From Spizellomyces punctatus DAOM BR117 (Eukaryota; Chytridiomycota; Chytridiomycetes; Spizellomycetales; Spizellomycetaceae), in the NCBI RefSeq assembly GCF_000182565.1, contig NW_015971553.1, forward strand, positions 124,001 through 188,000: 64,000 nt of DNA, written 5' to 3'. The notes under the pieces were generated by a model, which was not told the DNA's origin, did not search any database, and saw only the letters and a list, made by a program, of their open reading frames with translations. Below are positions 47,067 through 59,158 of the stretch, piece after piece (position 1 is the first letter of the stretch; every line of letters begins with the position of its first letter). Position numbers and translations under genes: made by a program.

Positions 47067-48430
47067 TTAGATGAATATCTCATCATACCGTGTCGTCAAC
47101 GGGCGCGTAGATCTAGGGTATGAGGTGGGATCAAGAGCTGTGAACGTGTGCCACGGGACGTGGAGGGTAGAAGTGCGGAGAGAACTATAGCAATTTTCGC
47201 AGAGATCTGCACAACGACATAAATGTGGTTAATACTAATTACAACACTCAAAATCTGTGCAGAGTTGAAGCATTACCATAGTGTCGGCATTCTGAGCATT
47301 TGTACCTCTTTCCCGCAAACCCACGTCTTCCGCAACCATCACATGATACTCCAACCCATACATCCTTGACATTTTTCAGTTCTTCAAAGCCATGAGCAGT
47401 ATCGTGCACGTCTCGTCTGTTTTCGAAACAGCGGCCACAGAGGTCATAGTCCGGACAGCTTAAGCATTTGTATCGAGGTCCTGTAAAGTGACGCCTTTCA
47501 CAGCCATCACAGATTACAGAATTCCACTTTACCACTGGATGGGTCTGCATTTCGGATGTCGATGTCCGATTGGATGCAGACGATCCTGGTCGTACTTGCG
47601 GCGATGCATTTGGAAGAACAGTAATTCCCCAGTTTCGGTTTGCCAGTGTCGAGTTCATGTGCATTTGTAGGCGCGAAAGATGTTGAGGGTTAGATTCCAG
47701 TTTGGTTAGCAAAGTGTCGATCAAAGGCTGAACCTCGCAGAGGAAGCTGTCAAAAGAATTAGATGATTCCTTGACCTCGCTGGTTCCTGATATCCCGGCC
47801 GAAGCCTCGTCAGATTGATTATGCTTTGCAGATGTGCCCTCGTGCTCGTCTTCATTACTGGATAGTGCATCCCTTATCGCTTCCGTCGCTCCACGCTCCC
47901 CAATATGCGGTTCTGCTGGTATCTCCTCTGCCACCAACTCGCATTTCTCGCATTCGCCTTCATCAGCATCGACCAACAGCGGAGCACGGAGAATGTTGCT
48001 CAGAACGGCCTTGTCCCCGCTATCTGGCGCGGTAGGGTCGTGCTCTGAACCAACTGCATCCGTTGCGGTTACTATACAGGCATCCTCAACCACATCTTTG
48101 CTGACAACCACAAATTCATCCCCCGACTCGTCGCCTTCCTGATCCATGACAACTAAAGAAACCTCTGTTATGTCTCCGTTCAGTAAGCGGTTTACGTCCC
48201 TTCATTTTTCTGGTGTCAGTCAAATATAATAGAATGTTATGAGGGCCCATAACTTACTCATCGCTTTGCAGCACAGTTTCATCGTCCACTGCCAACCTCA
48301 GCTCAATAGAGTTTCTGTCTGCAATAGAGTGGGCCTTGCACACACATTCCCGTAGTTCGTTAAAACTTGGCGTGTGTGGGAAAGTGATGTCCTTTTTAGA
48401 GTCCCTGTATTCTACAGAACAGTTGAACAT
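47067..48430 (-). CDS. PB1-ZZ-ZZ protein, p62/NBR1-like candidate autophagy receptor
   Basis: Exons complement(47067-47206, 47277-48199, 48258-48430) give 411 aa. An N-terminal ~80-residue region (MFNCSVEYRDSKKDITFP ... LRLAVDDETV ... INGD-like turn) has a PB1-like layout. Two ZZ zinc fingers lie at ~290-335 (CDGCERRHFTGPRYKC, CPDYDLCGRC) and ~345-395 (CDGCGRRGFAGKRYKC, CRHYDLCENC); the second is completed by splicing. PB1 plus ZZ is the architecture of SQSTM1/p62 and NBR1-type selective autophagy receptors. Just after the PB1 region is GDEFVVV in an acidic context, a good LIR/AIM candidate. No FW or UBA domain was found, so the assignment is by architecture. Confidence 0.75.
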
Positions 48431-48969
48431 TCCTGTTGCTGTCCTTTTGGCGGTGCGCTTCAAGTGCACAAGGGCTAGCTAAAATATAAACGCCTTTTAG
48501 ACGCCGTTCAGTTACTTTCACTGAACCTTTTAACCAAAAGGTCTCAACGAAAACGCAGCGCAACAGCTGGACCCGTCCAACTTGGCCACGAGTTGCCCTT
48601 CTGCGCGTGTTGCTTTGTAAACACGACACGTCAGCAGGTTTCTGTCACCTGATTCCTCAGTTTTTGCTTGCGGGCCTCTCGAATGTAACACCCTTTGACC
48701 AGACGGCCACGGCCCCCGTTGTGGGCAATGGATTTTACCCATTTCTTTATGGGATGTAGGATACTGCCGACGACGATGGTCGGCCTCGGATGAGTCTGGG
48801 ATTTGGGAGAAGCCATTAATGACTGAGCTGCTGGATATTGGATATGGTTCACGCCGGCTAGAAAGCATTAAAATGTGGTTTCTTTCGGACAAAACCCCGC
48901 TTGATTCGTCCACTTGGTCCTTGCACAGACAATTTGTAACTCCTTTACATCCATCTGCATTTTGTGAGA
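48431..48969. other. Divergent promoter region
   Basis: 539 bp between the PB1-ZZ gene and dUTPase; no coding sequence supported. An upstream exon of the PB1-ZZ gene cannot be excluded (acceptor TTTTAG near 48481). Confidence 0.4.
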
Positions 48970-49659
48970 ATGACCGCCGCCGAACCTATTGTCGCTGCTG
49001 TTCAGTCTACAGCCGCCGCTCCTCTACTTGTAAAGCGGTTGAGCGAAAAGGCGAGGCTCCCAAGACGGGGAAGCGCTTTCGCTGCTGGTTACGACCTCTG
49101 CAGGTACATTCTGGCCTTTATTTTGTCTCTCAGCCTATCCCATGCATATTCCTGAGCTCATAATGGCGATTATTAGTGCCAAGGCTATGAGCATTCCACC
49201 CCATTCACGAGCAATCGTGCCTACTGACCTATCAATTGCTGTACCTCCAAACACATACGGCCGCGTTGCCCCTAGAAGCGGGTTGGCTGTAAAACATTTT
49301 ATTGATGTTGGTGCTGGTGTTGTGGATGCCGACTACCGAGGTCCTGTCGGTGTTGTTTTGTTCAACTTTGGTGAAAATGAGTTCAAGAGTGAGTAACTAG
49401 TAATTGATTTATGTAATGGTTTACGAACGCTCACATGGTTGGGCATCTGTTAGTTGAGGAGGGTGATCGCATCGCTCAATTGGTATTGGAACGAATTGTC
49501 ACGCCTGAGGTTGTCGAAGTTAAGGTGAGATCTTGGAGAGCATTTCTACCGTATCCCTCCGTACGTTGTCCTGATCGGCTATTTGTCTGTAACTCAAAGA
49601 CGCTGGAAGAGACCGTCCGTGGAGCTGGGGGCTTTGGATCAACTGGGGTCTCGAATTAA
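48970..49659 (+). CDS. DUT1: dUTP diphosphatase
   Basis: Exons 48970-49103, 49177-49388, 49454-49524 and 49600-49659 give 158 aa. It hydrolyses dUTP to dUMP and pyrophosphate, keeping uracil out of DNA and feeding dTMP synthesis. All five trimeric-dUTPase motifs are present: AAGYDL (1), PRSG (2), [12 protein letters not shown] (3), EEGDRIAQL (4) and [10 protein letters not shown] (5). Length is typical. No mitochondrial presequence is evident at the chosen start [11 protein letters not shown]. Confidence 0.96.
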
Positions 49660-49952
49660 GCATATACCCATCTTGATAAACGCTCTATCGCCTGGCGGAC
49701 GTTCATTGTTCCAATAAATGGAAATACATATTTTTCTTATAACCATGGTCCATACTTGTAATACTGAGGATTCAATTGCCTTGCTTTATGCTGTGCTGCA
49801 AAATGTTTCGATTTACGCAGGTTGTACTGTTTGGAATTCATTTGGTTTATTCGGCGTTGCATATGTACCAAAAATCAAAGTCATTGACTTTTTACGAACC
49901 ATTGCACAGAATCACTCTCTCCAATGCCACCAATTGAGCTTTGAACCGTCGA

Positions 49953-50723
49953 TCAAGGCAAAGATTCCCTTGACCCTCCCCACCACTTCAATACATCTTC
50001 TTTGCCTCTAGCAAAACGTCCAAACTTCTCCAGTGTTCTAAATTTAATTGGTGTAGGATTCGCATCTGCTACCAAGCGCCTCTGAATGTACTCCAACCCA
50101 GACTTTTCGCATGGGACCATTTTATTCGGGTCTCCTGTTTTCGATTGATCCGCCTTGAGACCCTTTTCGATTCCCAGCCCTGCTTCCTCCGCCTCATCTC
50201 GTTCCCAGTCCCATCCAATTTCATGTTGGGTTGTGGCAGGGTATGTATATTTTTGGCGTGGGTAGCGAGTTCGGATGATACGGGGCACGTCATGGATGCA
50301 GAGGAGATCTGCCGTGTACGATTTAGGATCTGTTGTTAGGCCTTGCGGGAGTTTGGAAGGTAGGCCAGAGATAAAGGGGCGGGGAGTGGTGCTGGACAGA
50401 GGAGGTAGTTTCACATTTGATTTACTGTTGGCTTCCTGATACTAGAAAAGGACAAAAAGCTGGGTATGATTAACCTCATTCATATTTCGTAACGCGGAAT
50501 GTTGCAACCTTGTAGAGCTCTCGCATAAATCCCCAATTTTCGTTCCAGTTCTTTGCGGTCGACAGTTCATAGTTTGTCGTTTGCCGCCTGATAATTTCAG
50601 TATATTGTTGATGATGAAAACGACTGCGTCTTCTAATGCACAAATGAAATACCATATCGCATCATCATGAACCTGATTCCGTACTCGAGGAGGTTGTCCT
50701 CGTTGAACAGCTGCTTCCGCCAT
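49953..50723 (-). CDS. Probable axonemal microtubule inner protein (CIMIP-like)
   Basis: Exons complement(49953-50441, 50509-50587, 50653-50723) give 212 aa. Features shared with small ciliary microtubule-inner proteins: a HDDAIWRQ..NY...KNWNENWGFM block (compare the W..NWGFL motif of the C2orf50/CIMIP5 type), RYPRQKYTYPATTQHEIGWDW (compare YP.T...EIGW in the FAM183/C20orf85 types), and a terminal LEKFGRFARGKEDVLKWWGG. I cannot decide the exact family. The protein is basic, proline-rich and lacks signal or membrane segments. The first intron is 65 nt; a shorter 29-nt alternative was rejected because it destroys the tryptophan of AIW. Its presence implies a flagellated stage. Confidence 0.7.
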
Positions 50724-51282
50724 GATTATGTGATTTGGATTGGACAGTAGATCAAGTTCTAATATCAAAGTGAAAGAAGTGAAGCGTTCCAGCTTGGTCG
50801 ACCGTGTTTTGGGGGTATCAATGACTTGAGGTCGGAATGATACCAAAATAGCTATCGGTGAATAACGCAGTGCACGAAATGCAGGGTTACCGTAAGCTCC
50901 CCTGGTCAGAAGCATTTAAATTCTCCGATGTGCATACTATAAAGTTGGATTTTATGGAGCAAATGCAGTCGCTCCCTCTCTTGAGCTCACGCTGAGGGTC
51001 ATGGTCCTGTTGGTAAATAATACTCTTACACTTGGCAACACTTGCTTATAACGACTACTGATAATAAATAATATTCATGATTGTCAAAAAGACCACCATA
51101 GACTAATCTTAAAATCCATTTCATGAATGTGAAAACAGCGGTTTGTGAGATATGATCACGTGATATTGAAATGAAATGTCCCCCAAGCAAAAATCAAGTT
51201 CCAGTGCACAACCTCCTTTACATTCCTGCATCTGCTGTGTCCTCCTCCATTTCAGCCCCCAGACGCACAACAGTAGCAAACC
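50724..51282. other. Divergent promoter region
   Basis: 559 bp between the axonemal gene (-) and SPF30 (+); no gene or repeat recognised. Confidence 0.5.
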
Positions 51283-52059
51283 ATGGCTGAAGAACTCGCA
51301 CAATACCAATTTCAACTCGATCAGGTAGACGAAGCTATAGCCAAAGATCCAGACAATCCCGAACTGCACAAGCTGCGCGAAAACATTACCGAACTCATCA
51401 ATCTCTACAGCGAAGCCGTCAAACAACAGCAACAAACTGCTACGATAACTACAAGCGACAATAAGCGAAAGCGACCCGTCGGGGGATATGGGGAGGAAGC
51501 TGCGAAAAAAATATGCACGGTGGGTGCTACGGTTATGGCAAAGTTTTCCGGTGACGGCAAGTATTACGAGGCAGTCATAGATGCTGTTCTTGAGGAATCC
51601 ACAACGGCGGATGGCTCTTCAAAGTACATGGTCACATTCAAGGGATATGGAAACCAAGAAACAGTCATGTCATCCGATATACGACCTGTGTCTACCGCTA
51701 CCACATCCCAATCCGCCGCCAAAAAGCGTCCAATTGCACCACCGGTAACACCAGCAACAACAGCAGCAACCAACCCAGATGTGAACAAGAAGAAAAAGAA
51801 GTTCAAGTCCAAAGACGGTGCTAGCGTATCAAAGCGGGATAAGGAGCAGCTCGAGAAGCAAAAGGCATGGCTGTCGTTTGCGACAGGGGATAGTAAGAAG
51901 CGCAAAGCTTCTGTGGTCGCAGCCAAACCTCCATTAAAAAAGCCTAGTATTTTTGCTACTCCTGATGATCCAATGGCAAAGGTTGGCGTAATTGGGAGTG
52001 GGAAGCCTATGACGCAGTTCCAGCAAAGGGGGAAACACATCTTCATGCACGGAGAGTAG
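51283..52059 (+). CDS. SPF30: Survival motor neuron domain protein SPF30 (SMNDC1)
   Basis: Single exon, 258 aa. The N-terminal helix (LAQYQFQLDQVDEAIAKDP) and the Tudor domain (~70-130: GATVMAKFSGDGKYYEAVID ... YMVTFKGYGNQETV) match SMNDC1/SPF30, which binds symmetrically dimethylated arginines on Sm proteins and helps tri-snRNP join the spliceosome. The conserved C-terminal end is present: KKPSIFATPDD, KVGVIGSGKPMTQF. A KKKKKFKS nuclear-localisation-like cluster sits between. It is the only confidently assigned gene in the window without an intron. Confidence 0.95.
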   Translation: MAEELAQYQFQLDQVDEAIAKDPDNPELHKLRENITELINLYSEAVKQQQQTATITTSDNKRKRPVGGYGEEAAKKICTVGATVMAKFSGDGKYYEAVIDAVLEESTTADGSSKYMVTFKGYGNQETVMSSDIRPVSTATTSQSAAKKRPIAPPVTPATTAATNPDVNKKKKKFKSKDGASVSKRDKEQLEKQKAWLSFATGDSKKRKASVVAAKPPLKKPSIFATPDDPMAKVGVIGSGKPMTQFQQRGKHIFMHGE

Positions 52060-52504
52060 AATTGATTCCGCCAATATACTGAACGGAGGATTGTGATTGC
52101 GCTGCACCTGCAGTGGCCATCCGAGCTGCTGGAGTAATTTTCTCGACGATTTTTCTGGTGAATTCTTGTAAGATTTTTCATTGTAACAAAAACTGATTTA
52201 TTATTGAGGAAAGAATGGTATAATAAGTAAACTGCATTGTACACTAGCCTTATAAGACACGGCTTTGATTTGTGCGGCCTTTGATGGATCCTGAGCGACT
52301 GCCTTCCCACCCGAAATGCCAGCTGCTCAACTTGCCAATTGCTTCATTTTCAATGGCTGTAACAAGTAAAGAGGAATGTGCTCAAGTTTGCAGTAACTTC
52401 GCATAGAGTAATCTACAATTATATTGGCGTACGCAAGCATATGATCCATCCCAACAGCAAAGCCACACCAGAGTCCACCTAGATTCTGTTTGTCACGTTT
52501 CCAC
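52060..52504. other. Convergent spacer
   Basis: 3' ends of SPF30 (+) and MIC19 (-). The apparent 64-codon frame 52327-52521 (-) overlaps the last MIC19 exon in another frame and is not a gene. Confidence 0.5.
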
Positions 52505-53427
52505 TCAGTGTGATTCAACAAAGTTCTATAGCAGAAGATGAAATGAGAACAAGGACATTTTTGGAAATTGCACAGACATTATACTGACCCTTTGTGCTTG
52601 TTTGGCCTTTTCCTTCATGTTCTCTACTTCGCGCCAACAGTCTAGAGGCCGTGATGGATTGTTTCTACAAAGGGCATGATTAGGCTATGTGGAACAGATA
52701 ATGCAGAAGTCAAAATAAGTACCTATAGCATGATACGACAGCGTCTTGCGCTGCCACACATTCTGGATCAACTTTTGTCTTTGGTGGACTGTCAAAGTCA
52801 CAAAGTAAAAAATTCCAGGTCTTCACATCTCATCATAAGCCATTTGAAAACCTACATCTTCTGCCTCTTTAGCAAATCCTCCACTTCCCTCCGAACCTGG
52901 TCTGCAGATCTTTGCTCATGCACCAACCGCTTCTGTTGATGAAGCTCAATCTCCCTTTCTACACGCTGCTTTACAATTTTGTCAATATCTGCTGACTCGA
53001 CTGCCGGTTGTTGGGACTGCTCGGGTGCGGACTTTCGGTTGGGTGGAACGGATTGTGCTCCGAGGGGCATGTGCGGCGGAGGTGGGGGAGTGGGAAGGCC
53101 GGAGAAGCGGGCAAGAACGGGCTTGTGCAGGAACACTTATTAGCACATTCAATAACGCAATCAACCCAATCTTGTAGATTATTGTTTATGCACAATGCCG
53201 ACTTACGTCTGGTGGTTGGCCTTCCAACTTTCGGAGGAGATTGGGAGAGAACTATGTGAACAAAGAAACAAAGCGCGCAACAGTCGATTGTTTAGCCTTG
53301 TTTCTCTACACTTTGCCCTCCGCGGACCATGGTTGACCAGCGGACAAGGAGATGAACATACCTGGATTGCCACATCAGGCTCATTGTATATTACAATAGG
53401 CTCCTTCTTTGAGGACTTGGCTCCCAT
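52505..53427 (-). CDS. MIC19: MICOS subunit MIC19 (CHCHD3-like)
   Basis: Six exons, complement(52505-52525, 52589-52664, 52723-52788, 52856-53121, 53207-53251, 53362-53427), give 179 aa. The product is a component of the mitochondrial contact site and cristae organising system. It starts MGAKSSKKEP, an N-myristoylation-like MGxxxS context as in CHCHD3, followed by VAIQFSPNLLRKLEG (compare CHCHD3 lines on RLSENVIDRM). A proline-rich linker leads to a ~60-residue coiled coil (KQRVEREIELHQQKR). The CHCH-like end has CVAAQDAVVSCYRNN and DCWREVENMKEKAKQAQRNFVESH. Four very short exons make automated prediction likely to fail here. Confidence 0.83.
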
Positions 53428-53558
53428 CTTGTAGTCCTTGGGCAATCGTGTGCGCCTGGGTGATTTCTGTGTCAATGACATGAAGTGGACGAGATGTATT
53501 GTCATGGTAACAAGGATTCGATAGCCCGCAAAAGTGAAATTATAGACTGTTGCAAAAT

Positions 53559-53627
53559 TGCTGCAACCAGGACTCGAACCCATTGGCCAGCAAGTGCTCT
53601 GCTAATGGCGATGAATCAGCACGCAAC
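53559..53627 (-). other. Degenerate tRNA-like sequence
   Basis: Reading the minus strand, GGTTCGAGTCC (53570-53580) matches the Pol III B-box consensus exactly. Acceptor-like arms GTTGCGT and TTGCAGC pair at six of seven positions, and ATTTT follows the would-be 3' end. The anticodon loop lacks T33 and the D-loop lacks GG. Probably a tRNA relic or chance. Confidence 0.25.
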
Positions 53628-53656
53628 GGAAATAATATATTACTCTATGCCAAAAT

Positions 53657-55403
53657 TCAGTCATCATCAAAAAACCCATCGAAGAATCCACCTGCTCCAC
53701 TGCCCACTCCCGCCTCTTCATCCGAGATGAAAGGGCTCTCCCCCCATTGGTTTGTCTGAGAATCTGTTGGAGGTGGAGGTGGAGCGGGGGACGTCTGGCC
53801 TGACGCACCGCCTTGGGGTGCCTGTCCGGCAGCTCCCTCGTTTCCTCCCATACCGCCCATCATACCAAACGGAACAAAGACTCCGGTACCTGTTCCGCCG
53901 GCGCCCGCTGAAGGGGTAACGTCCCCTCCAGCGGTTGGAGCTGGCACACCGGAGCCGGTATTCTCCGCTTCACCCATACCTCCGAAGAAGGGTATTGGCA
54001 TGAAGCCACCACTAAGACAACATTGAGGTTAAATACATGTACACTGTGGGATGCAATGCTAAAAACGTACCCATGTGAAGAGTGTCTGCTAAAATAATCA
54101 ATATCAATGTTGACGGCGCAAGCTAGCATCACAGCGCGCTCATCCAGAGACAACGGGCGATCAACTCTTTCAACATCGTCCATATGAATCGCGTATGTAC
54201 CAGTATCTGTAAAGATCTGCCATTGACGTGGTCATCAGAAAGGTTTCCCTGACGCTTCGTTAACAGCCAGTTGCTTTATTATACCTCACGAGCAAAGCCC
54301 ACAAAATTGCGATTCACTTCACCGATCCGTATCCCGCTCTCGTCGAGTATATGAAAGTCCCATGCCCAAAAACCTGATAATGAACGCTTTAAAAATGCAA
54401 GCTATACGAGTTTCGCGGATAGATTGGTACCTGCATCTATCTGGGCAAATTGGCGGCGTTTCCAGAACAAGTCATACTTTCGGCGCCAGAGATGCCATAC
54501 TCTGAGAGGTGTTGCAATTGTTAGTCTCCCATGTAAGCAACCTACAGTGGTTATACATACTGTGTGACTTCACCAATGAGGTTGTCATCCGCGTCATGTA
54601 TCAATATCGTACTGTTAAGGAACCACTTCAACGGACGAGATACCTAAATGGGATTGGATGTCAGCTACTGACATGCAGTTACATGAGCAGTGAACACATA
54701 CTTTCAACACTACATTCCCACTTTGATCCAGGACCACTGCCTTGAAAGGCCGTCTGGTACGCAGAAACTGTCGAGCCAAAACACCAGAAAATGAGGTCTC
54801 CTCCTCTGCAATAAATCCAACATCTTGGCCATTGGCGTTCTTGATGGCGTACTTGTTTGCTTGTTCATACCCTATCACCCAGACACTAGTCATAATTTGA
54901 TCCTCCTTGATACAGACAATAACAGCGCGGCAAACGTACCAATAAGGACATTCATCATCTCAAGTTGCCTCGTCACCATCAAAGCAGGATGAGCCAACAC
55001 CGAATATGCACCCGACGCTTTCGTGAGGACCGCACCCTCTGGATCCCGCTCTGGTAAACGAACCGGGACGGTATTTTCTACCGTGGTTTGCAAAGCGCCC
55101 AGGGACAGATCTGGCTCAACTGCAGACGCGGGTTCATGTGTGGGTCGACGTATTGGAGGGCGAGGAATGGTGCGACGAGCAAAGCGGTCTGCAGATGCAG
55201 TTGAGAATGTACGCTGCCTGCTGATTGCTTGATATTCATTACTTACCTGAACTGAGACGAGCGCTATAACTCCGACATGAGGCCGACCACTTTGGTTGTG
55301 ATAGTGAAGCGCGTGGGATGGGTGTTCCAAACGCAGCTTTCAAGCTGAGAGGACCCAATAGCCTCATGGGTGAATGTCGATGAACGACTCTCAACGATTG
55401 CAT
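53657..55403 (-). CDS. Mitochondrial phospholipid scramblase-family protein (Aim25-like)
   Basis: Eight exons, complement(53657-54011, 54071-54216, 54285-54373, 54431-54501, 54561-54643, 54702-54871, 54940-55188, 55247-55403), give 439 aa. The start MQSLRVVHRHSPMRLLGPL is a basic amphipathic presequence. The scramblase/Tubby-like core follows: LEMMNVLIGYEQANKYAI, FLRTRRPFKAVVLDQSGNVVLK, VWHLWRRKYDLF, FWAWDFHILDESGIRIGEV and DERAVMLACAVNIDIDYFS. This is the usual fungal Aim25/PLSCR pattern. The C-terminal ~110 residues are G/P/S-rich and end FFDGFFDDD. Fungal members are mitochondrial; lipid scrambling activity is presumed, not shown. Confidence 0.92.
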
Positions 55404-55758
55404 CGTTTCTTCCAGCGTTGGTCGACCAATCTTCGGAAATGGAACTGTGGTCAAAATGTGACGTGTAAAGTTGAGTGAGTCAAAGCGTGGCTCTAGTGTG
55501 GCTGCGCATCAAGACTAACGGTGTTTTGCCATACGTCGAATAAAAAAATATTCCGAATTAAAGAAATATGAAAAATATAATTGGTATCGTTTAAGCATAC
55601 AATTACTACCATCTACCCCGACAACATTTTTTACTCAAGCAGCAATAAGCCAGGACACTCCCCGACATTTAACGCCCATGAGATATCCACCCTTTTTATT
55701 GATTTTCAACGGTTTTACTTTTTGTTGTATTTCCACTGTTCTTTTGCAGTGAATACTC
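55404..55758. other. Spacer between actin 3' end and scramblase 5' end
   Basis: 355 bp, AT-rich, containing the actin 3' UTR and the scramblase promoter; no gene. Confidence 0.5.
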
Positions 55759-57090
<1,332 letters not shown>

Positions 57091-57190
57091 GGCGAATGTG
57101 TGTGTTTACTGATATTAGGTGGAAAAGTAGAAAACGTAGGGTATGTGTTAAGCGATGGGAAGCAAGTTTGGGGGGGAAGACGATACACCC

Positions 57191-57198
57191 TTTTTATA
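57191..57198 (-). promoter_or_regulatory. TATA box of the actin gene
   Basis: On the minus strand the sequence reads TATAAAAA, about 100 bp upstream of the actin ATG, the expected place for a highly transcribed gene. A second TATATAG lies near 57298-57304. Confidence 0.55.
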
Positions 57199-59158
57199 AC
57201 AATCCCCTTTGCCTTTTGCAATGGGGCCCACGCTGTGCCTGAAAGGGTTGAAGCCACTTGAATTTTGCTTGGATTTCCCCTATGGAAATAGTCAATTTCT
57301 ATATATGGACTCATTGTTTACTCGCCACATGAGGCGCATTCAACGCGTTCTGGTCGCGATTGTTCGCGTTTAGGCTTCTGGACGTTTCCTTCTTTACCTT
57401 TGTTTCTTTCAACGATCTTGCTTCTTTTGCTGGGGACGCCTCCTTTTTTCCTTGGGCCCCCGCGGGAAAAACGCTTGCAAGAGCGGAACTTCTAGAAGCT
57501 TTGGATCATTATAGAACTCGCTATGCTTAAATTAACCTTAGATCGAACGCGCAGCTTAATGCACATCCAATGGGAAGGGTCTGCGCTATACAGTGCGTTC
57601 CGCTTCCCTTTCAACAATCACTTTCACTCTTTTAGGTTGGGCTGGGCCCGTGGAAGTCGATAGTTTTAACGATCCTTTTCTCCGTTTCGTTTGCCCAGCG
57701 GCAAGAAATGCAAACATTCCATACGTCTTCAATGCCAAAAGGCGCACGAAATTAAAAAGAAAGCCAAAAGAACAAGGTTAGCATCACGTGTCGAATGCTT
57801 TGGTTATCAGTTTCTGTATGAGGGTCTAGCTGACATGACATTCAACGTTGGGGGTTGAGCAAAACCAAGGTTCGTTGCCCAGACTAAGATGGGTGGGAAA
57901 AGATCAATGCTGACAGCGTCATCTGTACGTGTTTGGATCTCAACGTTCAAGGGACCAAAACCATCCAAAGCCCTGTCAGACCCGCAGTGTTGCTCCTAAG
58001 CTTGCAGACAAAATACTCTTGGCTGCCTTCCTTGCGTTCACCGCCTAACCCTCACCGCAATTTGCAATGGCACAGCTAACCCCAGTCAAAGGACAGTAGT
58101 TATGCGTCATCCTCTTTCGCATTCTTTTTCACAGTGCACCACCGCGGTCTCTCAAGTTCAATTGGAACTACAGGTGTATGGACGATTAACTGCTCGACGT
58201 TGCAATCAAGGTGGTGTACCCAGCAGGATAGCGCAAATATTCTTTCAATTTGGCGAGAATGTTACCGTTTGACTACTGCCTACTTACTGGTTTTAGGATT
58301 CAGTTGACTGTTTCGAATCAGCACAAAGTAGGTGAATTCTGTTTCGAATGTCTTCAGTTTTCATCTCTTTGGTTGAGGATGTCATGACCCCCACTGGTTC
58401 TGCAGCAGAAGGCGAGGGGACGTCGACAAGACGTTCGCCACAGTGGGCACTATCAATTGTTTATCATAAATTGGGATCTCCCGTAATGGTTTATGGGCGA
58501 GTGCGGAAGTCAACTCGAACTTCTTGGCCATTGCAAGTTGACAACGATGACGATGGAGTCATGCACCTTTTCACTGGAAGTATTAATATAAAACTCGCTC
58601 CAAACTTGACACTTTTTGTCATTGCTCAGTGAGGGTCTCTTCCGATCCTTGGCGTTGAATGACACATTCAAAAAAGTCAATTCAAAACTAAGGATTAGAA
58701 ATGACCTCATAGAGCAAACAAAGTACGCCAAAAACGTCCAAATACGCCAGAAATGCAAGCCCATGGATAGAAGACGGCCACCAAATAAAGGACAAGGATA
58801 GTCCAAGTCTTTAATGCTCCCGCTTGTCGTCTATTCGGTGTCACTTCTATGATGTGCTTTCAGGCGTATCGGATGAAGATGGGAGGGGAATGCATGAGGG
58901 AAGGCCTCCTTTTATATTCCACAGGCCTTGTCCAGTGGCGTATGGATCTCGTCCTAAAGAAGCGTCACAAAGAAAATGGGCCGAATATTTATCCACGTGA
59001 TCCTAATCAGATTACGGGAGCCCACATGGAAGGCACATGGCATGATCGGAGGGATTGCATAAGCACCCATGCGGTGCAATTTGAACGGCTTTTTAACACC
59101 TGTAATTTCATGCGTCGATAACAAGAAGAACGATCAAGGGTGAAACCTTTAGAAATTA
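57199..59158. other. Long intergenic region upstream of actin
   Basis: Two kb between the actin promoter and the pyruvate kinase stop. Short open frames (57593-57781, 58348-58632, 58849-59121, plus) have no recognisable content. It probably contains the extended actin promoter and pyruvate kinase 3' UTR. Confidence 0.45.

Noticed and set aside
50624-50652. A 29-nt intron in the axonemal protein gene
   Set aside because: A 65-nt intron (50588-50652) with the same donor restores AIW/RQ and the family-like NWGF spacing, and fits the size of other introns.
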